Of a stretch of DNA of 64,000 nt, positions 36,578 to 46,995 are shown piece after piece. Made by a program: the position numbers and the translations under genes. The stretch lies in contig JAIOJX010000001.1 of NCBI GenBank assembly GCA_022376925.1, positions 3,381,501 through 3,445,500 on the forward strand. The letters are read 5' to 3'. The DNA is from Tragulus kanchil. Its lineage: Eukaryota > Chordata > Mammalia > Artiodactyla > Tragulidae. Positions within the stretch are counted from its first letter, which is position 1; each line of letters opens with the position of its first letter. The notes under the pieces are model-generated. The model worked only from the letters and a program-made list of their open reading frames with translations, was not told where the DNA came from and did not search any database.

Positions 36578-38435
36578 CTGACACAGCAGTATAAAGCAAC
36601 TAACCTCTAGTGAAACTAAATCAATTTAAAAAGCCTGCAGGCACTAAAGCAAGTTTGTACTGCTGCTCAGGAAGCGTAGTTCATCTCACTGATCACACTT
36701 GATTTACTGACCTGGCACCACTTCCCCACCTGGTCCCCAGTAGCCATTGGTTCCTAGAAGGTAAAAGAGTCTTTCATCTATTTTCCTGGTTCTGGTGAGG
36801 GGCGGAACCTTCCACCATGGCCCCCCCCCTAAAACGCAGAGCATGGCTTTAAGCTATACAACTGCTTGGCTCCTCCAAACAGAGCATCTCACCTCTGGAC
36901 TGGCTGCCCAATTCTCATGGACTAGCGCCATGAGGCAGCGACAGGAGCTCAGTGCGGACGAGTGGGAGAAAGTGAGTTCAGAGGAGGCTGCCTCTCCCCA
37001 CTCTGGGTTACTTCCCAACGCCTGGTTTCTTGCCTTCAGATCGTCTGCCGATCTGCTGCTTTCTTGGTTCATTCATATTTCCTGGTGGTCTGCCTGCCTC
37101 CTGAACCAGATCCTCTCTGTCGTCTCAGCTCTTCTCATTTCCTACCATCTAGCCCAGGAACTGTACATATTTTTCGCAGTTCTGACTATGAAAATATTAT
37201 GTTTCCATTGGGCAATTTTAGAAAGAACCACTTGCAGTTCCACCAGATAGAGAAAGCTATTTATTATTAAAATTTGTATTTATTGCTTTCCTGTTTTTCA
37301 ATCTATAAATTCAATTTTACATCAGACTGGGATAGCAAGCTATTATGTTAAAAAACTCTACTCGGGTTGTTCTGCAGTGACCTGAATGGGAAGGAAATTT
37401 CAAAAAAGGGGGATATGTGTATATGTATAGGAGCTCCCCAGGTGGTGCTTAGAACCTGCTTGCCAATGCAGGAGACTAAGAGACAGGGTTCCATCCCTGG
37501 GTTGGGAAGATGCCCTGGAGGAGGACATGGCACCCCACTCCAGTCTTCTTGCCTGGAGAATCGCATGGACAGAGGAGACTGGCGGGCTGCAGAACACAGG
37601 GTCGCACGGAGCCGGACACGACTGAAGTGACTGAGCACGCATGTGCATGTATACATATAGCTGACTGACTTTTCTGTGTGGCAGAAACTGACACAGCAGT
37701 ATAAAGCAACTAACCTCTAGTGAAACTAAATCAATTTAAAAAGCCTGCAGGCACTAAAGCAAGTTTGTACTGCTGCTCAGGAAGCGTAGTTCATCTCACT
37801 GATCACACTTGATTTACTGACCTGGCACCACTTCCCCACCTGGTCCCCAGTAGCCATTGGTTCCTAGAAGGTAAAAGAGTCTTTCATCTATTTTCCTGGT
37901 TCTGGTGAGGGGCGGAACCTTCCACCATGGCCCCCCCCCTAAAACGCAGAGCATGGCTTTAAGCTATACAACTGCTTGGCTCCTCCAAACAGAGCATCTC
38001 ACCTCTGGACTGGCTGCCCAATTCTCATGGACTAGCGCCATGAGGCAGCGACAGGAGCTCAGTGCGGACGAGTGGGAGAAAGTGAGTTCAGAGGAGGCTG
38101 CCTCTCCCCACTCTGGGTTACTTCCCAACGCCTGGTTTCTTGCCTTCAGATCGTCTGCCGATCTGCTGCTTTCTTGGTTCATTCATATTTCCTGGTGGTC
38201 TGCCTGCCTCCTGAACCAGATCCTCTCTGTCGTCTCAGCTCTTCTCATTTCCTACCATCTAGCCCAGGAACTGTACATATTTTTCGCAGTTCTGACTATG
38301 AAAATATTATGTTTCCATTGGGCAATTTTAGAAAGAACCACTTGCAGTTCCACCAGATAGAGAAAGCTATTTATTATTAAAATTTGTATTTATTGCTTTC
38401 CTGTTTTTCAATCTATAAATTCAATTTTACATCAG
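36257..38435. repeat. Tandem duplication D6, spacing about 1.11 kb
   Basis: Copy A is 36257-37325 and copy B is 37368-38435. The 42-base junction (37326-37367) resembles a garbled version of the L1 3' UTR immediately upstream of copy A (CTATTATGTTAAAAAACTC versus CTATTATGTTTAAAATAGG). Both copies hold the same open frame of 151 codons. Confidence 0.92.
36626..37325. other. Unassigned flank with 151-codon open frame, no gene recognised
   Basis: DNA to the right of the L1 3' end. The plus-strand open frame 36795-37250 has no domain I recognise, and it survives in copy B only because the copies are identical. A GAGAAAGTGAGT string at 36965 resembles a splice donor, but no partner exon is evident. 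Confidence 0.35.
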
Positions 38436-40517
38436 TTTATGTGCTGTAAATATTTTTGTTAATTTAAAAATAGTTTATCTGATTATAAAGGTCATAGTAT
38501 GCAAAATATAAAAACATTGAGAAAAAGCATATGTGTATAAAATAGGAAGTTAAAAATTACCCGTAGGGCTTCCCTGCTGGTCCAGTGGGTAAAGACACCA
38601 CCTTGCAGTGCAAGGGGCGCCGGTTCGATCCCTGGCCTGGGAAGATCCCGCGTGCCGCAGAGCGGCTGGACCGGTGTGTCCAGCTACTGAGCTGGAGCTC
38701 TGGAGCACATGCGCCCCGAGGTCACAGCAATGGGAGGCTCACACAGGCCAAAAAATTTTTAAAAAAGTGAATGAAAGATCAATAGAAGTGGCCAATAAAA
38801 AGAAAAAGATTACCCGTAATCTCATCACCTGGTGAGAATCATTTTAGTAATTGGGACTTATTCCTCTGTAAGCTTTCTTCCACTACTTTTTCCCCTTAAC
38901 AAAATCTCATGACCCATTGGGTCAGCATGAGACAGAGTATAACTGAATAAATGCTTCCTTATTTCCCACTTTTTTCTGGTTCCAATTTCGACTGCTTTCT
39001 TTCCATTGTCAACAGCACTGTTGTGGCCTCACTGGTACACATGTTCTTGGCATGTGACCATGTTCTTGTTTTGCTTTCATGCTTGCAAAGGCTTTTTCCA
39101 CCTTCAAAATTTCAGAATAAATGACTCTTGTCACTATCTGTATGTTTTCATTAGTGAATGTGTAAATTTTTAATCTGTTCAGAATTGAATTTGGTTTAAT
39201 ACTTAACCTTGGGATTAGCTGATGTTTCTAATTGTTTAATCTGCTTGTGAAACATCATTTCTCCACCGGACTGGCGAGAAAGGGTGGCTAGTGGACATGG
39301 AGTTGAGCAGACTCTGGGAGGTAGTTGAGGACAGAGGAGCAGTCTTTTTTACATGTTTCCTGGTGGTCTGCCTGCCTCCTGAACCAGATCCTCTCTGTCG
39401 TCTCAGCTCTTCTCATTTCCTACCATCTAGCCCAGGAACTGTACATATTTTTCGCAGTTCTGACTATGAAAATATTATGTTTCCATTGGGCAATTTTAGA
39501 AAGAACCACTTGCAGTTCCACCAGATAGAGAAAGCTATTTATTATTAAAATTTGTATTTATTGCTTTCCTGTTTTTCAATCTATAAATTCAATTTTACAT
39601 CAGTTTATGTGCTGTAAATATTTTTGTTAATTTAAAAATAGTTTATCTGATTATAAAGGTCATAGTATGCAAAATATAAAAACATTGAGAAAAAGCATAT
39701 GTGTATAAAATAGGAAGTTAAAAATTACCCGTAGGGCTTCCCTGCTGGTCCAGTGGGTAAAGACACCACCTTGCAGTGCAAGGGGCGCCGGTTCGATCCC
39801 TGGCCTGGGAAGATCCCGCGTGCCGCAGAGCGGCTGGACCGGTGTGTCCAGCTACTGAGCTGGAGCTCTGGAGCACATGCGCCCCGAGGTCACAGCAATG
39901 GGAGGCTCACACAGGCCAAAAAATTTTTAAAAAAGTGAATGAAAGATCAATAGAAGTGGCCAATAAAAAGAAAAAGATTACCCGTAATCTCATCACCTGG
40001 TGAGAATCATTTTAGTAATTGGGACTTATTCCTCTGTAAGCTTTCTTCCACTACTTTTTCCCCTTAACAAAATCTCATGACCCATTGGGTCAGCATGAGA
40101 CAGAGTATAACTGAATAAATGCTTCCTTATTTCCCACTTTTTTCTGGTTCCAATTTCGACTGCTTTCTTTCCATTGTCAACAGCACTGTTGTGGCCTCAC
40201 TGGTACACATGTTCTTGGCATGTGACCATGTTCTTGTTTTGCTTTCATGCTTGCAAAGGCTTTTTCCACCTTCAAAATTTCAGAATAAATGACTCTTGTC
40301 ACTATCTGTATGTTTTCATTAGTGAATGTGTAAATTTTTAATCTGTTCAGAATTGAATTTGGTTTAATACTTAACCTTGGGATTAGCTGCATGTTTCTAA
40401 TTGTTTAATCTGCTTGTGAAACATCATCATTTCTCCACCCGGACTGGCGAGAAAGGGTGGCTAGTGGACATGGAGTTGAGCAGACTCTGGGAGGTAGTTG
40501 AGGACAGAGGAGCAGTC
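38188..40517. repeat. Tandem duplication D7, spacing 1168 bp
   Basis: Copy A is 38188-39343 and copy B is 39356-40517. Because D6 overlaps it, the 250-bp stretch beginning TTTCCTGGTGGTCTGCCTGC occurs three times (37076, 38188 and 39356). Copy B has a few extra bases at its end (CATCATCATTTC versus CATCATTTC, CACCCGG versus CACCGG). Confidence 0.92.
38566..38808 (+). mobile_element. tRNA-derived SINE, GCGGCTGGACC family
   Basis: Same family as 30759-31096 with a shortened body (a deletion between GCGCCCCGAGG and TCACAGCAATGGG). A perfect target-site duplication ATTACCCGTA flanks it at 38556-38565 and 38809-38818. The copy at about 39734-39976 belongs to duplication D7. Confidence 0.9.
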
Positions 40518-40570
40518 CATGGCGTCGCCGAGTCAGGTACAATTTAGTGGCTGAAGAACACCAAGGGGAA
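40450..40570 (+). mobile_element. BovA-type SINE fragment
   Basis: ATGGAGTTGAGCAGACTCTG, GGAGCAGTCCATGGCGTCGC and GAGTCAGGTACAATTTAGTG form a diverged 3' part of a BovB-derived SINE. Its first half also appears at 39290-39343, where duplication D7 copy A ends. Confidence 0.6.
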
Positions 40571-41098
40571 TTGAGCCCCTCTGAAATCTGTATCGACCGC
40601 CCCTCCCCAGCATATATTTGATGTGGACAATTAAGATTCTCTCAGCTTTCAAGAATCACTGCCTACCCTTACTGGCCAGGGACCGTCCTGAAGACTCGTC
40701 TCTAAAGCAGCGCTGAAGCCACAGCTATGCCCCACCGGTTGAGGCGCCAGTCCTGCCGTGTCTCTATCATGTATTCTCAGCTCTGTTTCTGGTCCAGTCC
40801 ATCCCCTCATACCCGCCGCACAGTTAAGACCAGTGTGGCTCTAACATGCCTGGGGCGGGGCAAGCGCCAGTGGTACTTACCCTTCGCCCTCAATAGTGTC
40901 TACTTCTCTCCACCCATACATTCATTATTAGTGACTTACTCTTCCTCAAAATTCTGGAGTAGTTTCATAAAGTTACAAAAGAAAAATAATAGCATTGATA
41001 TCATGGTTGCAAGTGCATGAAATCTGGAGAATTAAGATACCTTTACAAAGTAAATCTTTTCAATCAAGCTCATGGTATTTCTTTATATATGTCTATAA
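40571..41098. other. Unassigned DNA between SINEs
   Basis: No gene or named repeat recognised. A 97-codon plus-strand open frame (40727-41020) has no recognisable features. It contains GGTCCAGTCCATCCCCTCA-type and ACTCTTCCTCAAAATTCTGG motifs of unknown origin. Confidence 0.35.
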
Positions 41099-41099
41099 T

Positions 41100-41372
41100 C
41101 ATTTTATTTATTTATTTATTTTTGGCTGCCCTGGGGCTTCATTGCTACACTTGGGCTTTGTCTAGTTGCAGTGAGTGGGGGCTACTCTATGGTTGTGTTG
41201 GGTGGCTTCTTATTGTGGTGGCCTCTCTTATTGTGGAGCAAAGGCTCTAGGCACCCAGACTTCAGTAGTTGTGGCACAAGGATCTCTTTGCCCCATACCA
41301 TGGATCGAACCTGTGCCTCCAGCATTGGCAGGCAGATTCTTAACCTCTGGACCACCTGGGAAGTCCTGGTAC
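41100..41372 (-). mobile_element. tRNA-derived cetartiodactyl SINE (CHR-like)
   Basis: Reading on the minus strand, the element starts with a GGACTTCCCAGGTGGTCCAG head and a B-box region GGTTCGATCCATGG. It ends in an A-rich tail seen on the plus strand as TTTATTTATTTATTTATTTT at 41103. Confidence 0.85.
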
Positions 41373-41499
41373 ATTTTTTAAATTTCCTAAATCTTATGTG
41401 ATGTTTCTCACTAAGGTTTTTGAGTTTTGTTCTTATAGGTCCTACATATGTTTACATATTTTATGTGTAGTGTGTGTATATAAATATGTAGCATATAGG

Positions 41500-42033
41500 T
41501 TAACATGACAAAGCTATGACAAACCTAGGTAGCATAATAAAAAGCAGAGGCCTCCCTTTGCTGACAAAGGTCCATATAATCAGTGCTATGGTTTTGAGAG
41601 GTGTCATGTGTGGATGTGAGAGGTGGACTGTAAGAGAAGGCTGAGTACCAAAGAATTGATGCCTTTGAACTATGGTTCTGGAGAAGACTGTTGAGAGTGC
41701 CTTGGACTGCAGGAAGAGCAAATCAGTCAGTCCTAAAGGAAATCAACCCCCAATATTCACTGGAAGAACTGATGCTGAAGTTCCAATACCAAATTTGATG
41801 GCCTGATGAGAAGAGCCGATTTGTTGGAAAAGACCCTGACGCCAGGAGAGACTGAAGGCGGAAGGAGAAGAGGGCGTCAGAGGAGGAGATGGTTTTATGG
41901 CACCATCGACTCAATGAATATGAATTTGGGCAAACTCTGGGAGATAGTAAAGGCCAGGGAAACCTGGAGCGCTACACACAGTCTATGGGGTCACAAAGAG
42001 TTGGATACAACTTAGGGACTGAACAACAACAAC
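41500..42033 (+). mobile_element. BovB (RTE) retrotransposon, 3' fragment
   Basis: GACAAAGCTATGACAAACCT, TCATGTGTGGATGTGAGAGG, GAATTGATGCCTTTGAACT, TGTTGAGAGTGCCTTGGACT, GGAAAAGACCCTGACGCC and GGGGTCACAAAGAGTTGGAT follow the order of the BovB 3' end, covering the last part of its reverse-transcriptase ORF and the 3' tail. It is heavily 5'-truncated and carries frame-breaking changes. Within artiodactyls BovB marks ruminants, so this element supports the assignment of the organism. Confidence 0.92.
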
Positions 42034-42640
42034 ATTTACGTATGCTGTACAGTATTACATAAAGAAAATAATATATATTATACATGATATATTATATGTT
42101 AACATGTTGCATAATATATAAAGTATATCTTTATTGCAATTGTGAACAGGATGTTTTTTCTGGCTAGTTATTGTTGATTTATAAGAAAGCAATGATTTTT
42201 GTAAAATTATCTTGTATCCATCTGTCTTGCTAAAAATGCTTCTTAAAATAACGTGTTGATTTGCTGTATCTTTTAATGAATACAAAGAGTTGCATTGTAT
42301 GGAGGTTTCAAAATGTACCCAACCACTCCTCAGTGAGTTGGAGGCTTAGATGGTTTCTAACTTTCATTACTATAAATGATGCTACAAATGAATATCTTTT
42401 AAAAAAATAAATAGGCATCTTTTTTTTTTCCCCATGAGCAGGAAGAAGAGTAAGCGACCAAGACTGTCCAGCATCTGCTATGAATCTAGTATTGCAGTTG
42501 GTCTTTCAAATCTACTGGTCTTTCCTGGTTCATCCATGCTCAAATTAGTTGGGCAACACTTCTAGCAGCTAAATTTTGGTGAATGTTCGTATGAGTAGGA
42601 GGCAGCTAACACGGACGGAGGAGTCGAATTATTCTTTTTT
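42034..42640. other. AT-rich DNA, no gene seen
   Basis: The ATAATATATATTATACATG-type stretch at 42.07-42.12 kb and the GTTGCATTGTATGGAGG region resemble eroded L1 3' sequence, but I cannot place it firmly. Confidence 0.35.
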
Positions 42641-42821
42641 AGACTTTTATTTATTTTGCAGCTTATTTCAGCCCAATATATAACCACGGAGTGCCTCTTG
42701 TGAACCAGGGACGGTGTGGATTAAAGGCAGATTCTACTCAGCGTCTGTCTTTAAGGGTCTTTTTGTCACCACATCCTCTTGTAAATGAGAATACAGATCT
42801 GTTTCTTAAAAGTAGCTTCGT

Positions 42822-42950
42822 GGGGAGTTCCCTAGTGGCCTAGTGGTTAGGATTCTGGGCTTTCACTGCCATGACCCAGGTTCAGTCCCTGGTTGGGGAA
42901 TTGAGATCACACAGGCCTTGAGGCATGGCCAAAAGAAGAAAAAAGAATTG
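42822..42950 (+). mobile_element. tRNA-derived SINE, short form
   Basis: The GGGGAGTTCCCTAGTGGCC head, B-box-like GGTTCAGTCCCTGG and GGCCTTGAGGCATGGCC body with a short A-rich tail form a truncated tRNA-derived SINE. Confidence 0.8.
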
Positions 42951-42972
42951 TGGGTCCCTAGCTGTAAAATCA

Positions 42973-43191
42973 GCTTCCCTGGTGGCTCAGTGGTAAAGAA
43001 TCTGCCTGAAGTGAAGAAGCTGCAGGAGACCCGGGTTTGATCCCTGGGTTGGGAAGGTCCCCTGGAGGAGGGCATGGCAACCCACCCCAGTATTCTCTGT
43101 GGAGAATCCCATGGACAGAGGAGCCTGGCAGGCAACAGTCCACAGGACTGTAAAGAATTGCACATGACTGAAGTGACTTAGCAAACATGCA
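42973..43191 (+). mobile_element. Bov-tA-type SINE
   Basis: GCTTCCCTGGTGGCTCAGTG, GGGTTTGATCCCTGGG, GGTCCCCTGGAGGAGGGC and ATGGACAGAGGAGCCTGGC are typical Bov-tA strings. An imperfect target-site duplication (GCTGTAAAATCA on the left, GTTGTAAAACCA on the right) flanks it. Its 3' part is repeated in damaged form at 44131-44280. Confidence 0.9.
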
Positions 43192-45206
43192 GAGTTGTAA
43201 AACCATTGGCTAAAAAATATGAACGTCTGATTCTGAGAACTGAGTTGCTATACAACAAGGTTAGTCTAAATCCCAGTGTGTAGAAGTATTCACCTCACTT
43301 TTGCTGGCAAAAGTATGGTGGTTTAATTTTATTTACAATGTTTATTAAAATATTCCATTGCTTTGTGGTCACAGTGGTTAGTCGCTAAGTCATGTCTGAC
43401 TCTTGCAGCCCCCTCATTGCTTTAGTTTGTATTTTTATCATATGCTCAATATTTCGACTGTCGTCTACCATTCTCCTTTTCTGTGAATTTTCTGCATGTT
43501 TGCATTTTTTTGCTGCAACCTTACTTTTTTTCCTTGTTGATGAACTTACGCCCTTGTACATATCTACAGTCTCACTTGCCTTTTATTAATGCTTACCTTC
43601 TTGTTTTTTCCGTTGTGGTTCTTTCCATTTCTTTTAAATATAGAAAATCTCATCCATCCAAGGATCAGAAAGACGTTTTATACATTTTTTCTTACGTTTT
43701 TATGACGATATAGTTGGAGGAAAAAAGAAATCTCCCAGGCCTTTGCTGTGGAGGTTTCCTCTTCCTGTAATGTCCACCAGACCCCCTTCTCCAACTGGTG
43801 ACAGTCATTTGGAGCTGAGATCCAGTATAAGCCTGCCCTGAGGTTCTGTGCTATTTATTCAATATGCTTAATCTATTAATGCACAAATTTATTCAACAAA
43901 ATAATACATAACTAACATGGAGATAAATTGTGCTGTTATCAGCATCTATGAGAAGGGAAAGTATTTGGTTAAAATAATATAGCAAGATTAGAGGGGCTTC
44001 CCTGGTAGCCCAGTGGTTAAGAGTTCACCTGCCAATACAGGAGACACAGGTTCAATCCCTGATTCAGGAAGATCCCACCTTCTGTGGAGCAACTAAGTCT
44101 GTGAGCCACAACTATTGAACCTGGGCTTTCACCCACCCAGTATTGGGGGATTCTCTGTGGAGAATCCCATGGACAGAGGGGGCCTTTGGGGGGCGGGGGG
44201 CAACCATTTTCCAAACCAGGCCCGGGGGGGGTAAAAAAAATTGCACATGACTGAAGTGACTTAGCAAACATGCAGAGTTGTAAAACCATTGGCTAAAAAA
44301 TATGAACGTCTGATTCTGAGAACTGAGTTGCTATACAACAAGGTTAGTCTAAATCCCAGTGTGTAGAAGTATTCACCTCACTTTTGCTGGCAAAAGTATG
44401 GTGGTTTAATTTTATTTACAATGTTTATTAAAATATTCCATTGCTTTGTGGTCACAGTGGTTAGTCGCTAAGTCATGTCTGACTCTTGCAGCCCCCTCAT
44501 TGCTTTAGTTTGTATTTTTATCATATGCTCAATATTTCGACTGTCGTCTACCATTCTCCTTTTCTGTGAATTTTCTGCATGTTTGCATTTTTTTGCTGCA
44601 ACCTTACTTTTTTTCCTTGTTGATGAACTTACGCCCTTGTACATATCTACAGTCTCACTTGCCTTTTATTAATGCTTACCTTCTTGTTTTTTCCGTTGTG
44701 GTTCTTTCCATTTCTTTTAAATATAGAAAATCTCATCCATCCAAGGATCAGAAAGACGTTTTATACATTTTTTCTTACGTTTTTATGACGATATAGTTGG
44801 AGGAAAAAAGAAATCTCCCAGGCCTTTGCTGTGGAGGTTTCCTCTTCCTGTAATGTCCACCAGACCCCCTTCTCCAACTGGTGACAGTCATTTGGAGCTG
44901 AGATCCAGTATAAGCCTGCCCTGAGGTTCTGTGCTATTTATTCAATATGCTTAATCTATTAATGCACAAATTTATTCAACAAAATAATACATAACTAACA
45001 TGGAGATAAATTGTGCTGTTATCAGCATCTATGAGAAGGGAAAGTATTTGGTTAAAATAATATAGCAAGATTAGAGGGGCTTCCCTGGTAGCCCAGTGGT
45101 TAAGAGTTCACCTGCCAATACAGGAGACACAGGTTCAATCCCTGATTCAGGAAGATCCCACCTTCTGTGGAGCAACTAAGTCTGTGAGCCACAACTATTG
45201 AACCTG
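43081..45206. repeat. Tandem duplication D8, spacing about 1.08 kb with corrupted junction
   Basis: Copy A is about 43081-44123 and copy B about 44131-45206. The first 110 bases of copy B are corrupted: homopolymer runs of G and A replace the expected Bov-tA sequence (44179-44240). From about 44250 onward the copies are identical in every stretch I compared. Confidence 0.92.
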
Positions 45207-45435
45207 TGCTCTAGAACCTCAGAGCCACAACTACTGAGCCCATGTGCCATAACTACTGAAGCCTATGTGCTTCATGCTGGGGAGGCTGAGTTCCCCAATA
45301 AGAGAAGTCACCGCAACAAGAAGCCTGCTCACCGCCACAAGAGAGGAGTCCCCACTACCTGCAATGAGAGAAAAGCCTGTGGCAGCAGTGAAAACCCAGA
45401 ATAGCCAAAATAAATAAATAAAGTTTGTTAAATAG
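45077..45435 (+). mobile_element. tRNA-derived cetartiodactyl SINE (CHR-like), full length
   Basis: Head GGGGCTTCCCTGGTAGCCC, B-box region GGTTCAATCCCTG, repeated CCACAACTACTGAGCC-like body and an AAATAAATAAATAAAG tail. A target-site duplication of about 20 bases, AATAATATAGCAAGATTAGA and AATAATATAGCAAAATTAGA, flanks it. A truncated copy at 43994-44123 is the end of duplication D8 copy A. Confidence 0.9.
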
Positions 45436-45439
45436 TTAA

Positions 45440-46227
45440 AAAATAATATAGCAAAATTAGAATAAGAAACAAGAGGCATAGATACTGAAAAGGATACATT
45501 GCAAAAGTGTATCATTGATAGCAAATTATATGACCGCTTACTTATAAAGCTAAAAATGATCAAGAGATTTTATATCAAGGAAGATGGATGCAATACAATT
45601 TCACCATCAAAACCTAACCTTTTTATTAATCAGCAATAATCAGCTAGAAATAATAATGAAAGAAGATCCCACCCACAGCTGCAACTTCCACTTTGAGGAG
45701 GAGATATTTAAACAGAGACCTAAAGGAGAAGATGGAGTCAGCCGTGGAAGGGGCTGTTAAAGGTAGAAGCACTTCTGGCAGAAGCAATAGCAAGTACAAA
45801 AGCCCAAAGCACAAATGCTTTTGATGTTCAACAGCCATAAGGAAAGCTGGCATGGTCGGGCATATGACGAGCAAGGGTTAGGGACAGAGACAGGAATGAG
45901 TTCAAAGAACGTCAGGGGCCCTAGAGGACTTCACAAGGGGCACTCAGTCCCTCTAAGTGCAACATAAGGTTTTGGAGGTTTGAAGCAAGCAAATGACATG
46001 ATCAGTTTGCTCTTCTATAAAGTCTGCTCTGGAAGCTGTGTAGGGAATGGATGGTGAGGAGCAAGAATGGATATAAGGAGAACGGTAAAGAGAGACACGG
46101 TTGGGAACTGGCACGTGACGAGCCATAGATGGATTCCAGATACATTGTGGAGGCTGAGTCAACAAGATGTGGCTATTGAGTGGATTTTAAGAGTTTAGGA
46201 AAAGGAAGTAGTTAAGGCTGATCCCAA
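45440..46227. other. Unassigned DNA with old-repeat character
   Basis: The stretch near 45.97 kb (GGAGGTTTGAAGCAAGCAAA then TGACATGATCAG) looks like an ancient interspersed repeat, but I cannot name it. Only short open frames are present. Confidence 0.4.
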
Positions 46228-46640
46228 ACTGGGTGGCTGTCTTAGTCCTGTGGGCCCATCATAACAAACACCACAGGTTAGGTGGACGTAAACAATAGAC
46301 ATAAATATTCTCATAAGTGTGGAGGTTGGGAGTTCCAAGGTCAGAGTGCTGGCAAATGTGGTTCTTGGTGAGAGCACTCTTCCTTACTTGCAAATGCCAA
46401 CCGTTTCACTGTGTCTTCACATGGCCTTTCTTCTGCATGAGTGAGTGAGAGAGGAGTCTCTGGTGTTCTTTCCTCTTCCTCTATGGACACTAGTCTTATT
46501 GGATTAGTTCCCCGCCCTTATAACCTCATACAACCTTAATTACTTCCCTAAAGACCTCATCGCCAAATATAGCCCCATTCTGGGTTAGGGCTGCAATGGA
46601 TGAATTTGGAGGGTGGGCATAATTAAGTCCACAACAATGG
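46228..46640 (-). mobile_element. MaLR-type LTR relic
   Basis: GGTGGCTGTCTTAGTCCTGT, AACAAACACCACAGGTTAGG, TGTGGAGGTTGGGAGTTCC, TCTTCACATGGCCTTTCTTC and CTTATAACCTCATACAACC follow a MaLR-type LTR read in reverse. Diverged, no internal sequence seen. Confidence 0.55.
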
Positions 46641-46666
46641 TTTAAGTAAGAAATGTATTGTCTAAT

Positions 46667-46995
46667 TACTGTGCAGGCTAGAAGTCCAAGATCAAGGCGT
46701 GGGCAGGGTTGGTTCCTCCCAGGCCTCTCTCCCAGTGGTTTACTGGCCACCTTGGGTGTTCCTTGGCTGGCAGAAGCATCACCTCAGCTCTGTCTTCATC
46801 TTCACACGGGGTTCTCTCTCTCTCTCTCTGTCTGTGTCCACTTTTCCCCTTTGTATCAGGACACCAGTCATGGTGAGTGAGGGACCACCCTGCTCCAGGA
46901 TGACCTCATCTTCACTTGTTACATCTGCGATGACCCTATTTCCAAAGAAAGCCCCATCCTGAGGTCCTGAGTGTCAGAACTCCACTATATGAATG
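46667..46995 (-). mobile_element. Second MaLR-type LTR relic
   Basis: TGTGCAGGCTAGAAGTCC, AAGATCAAGGCGTGGGCAGG, TTCCTTGGCTGGCAGAAGC, GGACACCAGTCATGG and GATGACCCTATTTCCAAAG have the order of a reverse-oriented LTR of the same general type as the preceding one. The right two-thirds reappear at 47858-48085 as part of D9. Confidence 0.5.

Larger units (their letters stand above)
31377..36625 (+). mobile_element. L1 retrotransposon, defective, with duplicated segments
   Basis: L1 sequence reads in forward orientation. ORF2 endonuclease-region sequence lies around 31.7-33.3 kb (GAGACCCATGTACGTGCTGT, GGATCAATTCAAGAAG, GCACCAAAGATAGGAGCACC). ORF2 connector sequence continues to about 33.90 kb, ORF2 C-terminal sequence lies at 33.9-34.9 kb (AATAAGTGGTGCTGGTG, AAAACTACAATGAAGTATCA), and an artiodactyl-type 3' UTR ends near 36.62 kb. 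The RT-encoding middle of ORF2 is absent: sequence jumps near 33900 from the pre-RT part to the C-terminal part. Many stops and indels are present, so no active protein is possible. Segments are duplicated by D4, D5 and D6. Confidence 0.85.

Noticed and set aside
36795..37250. 151-codon plus-strand open frame, present twice
   Set aside because: Kept only because D6 copies are identical. No domain, and the third partial copy at 39.36 kb lacks the start.
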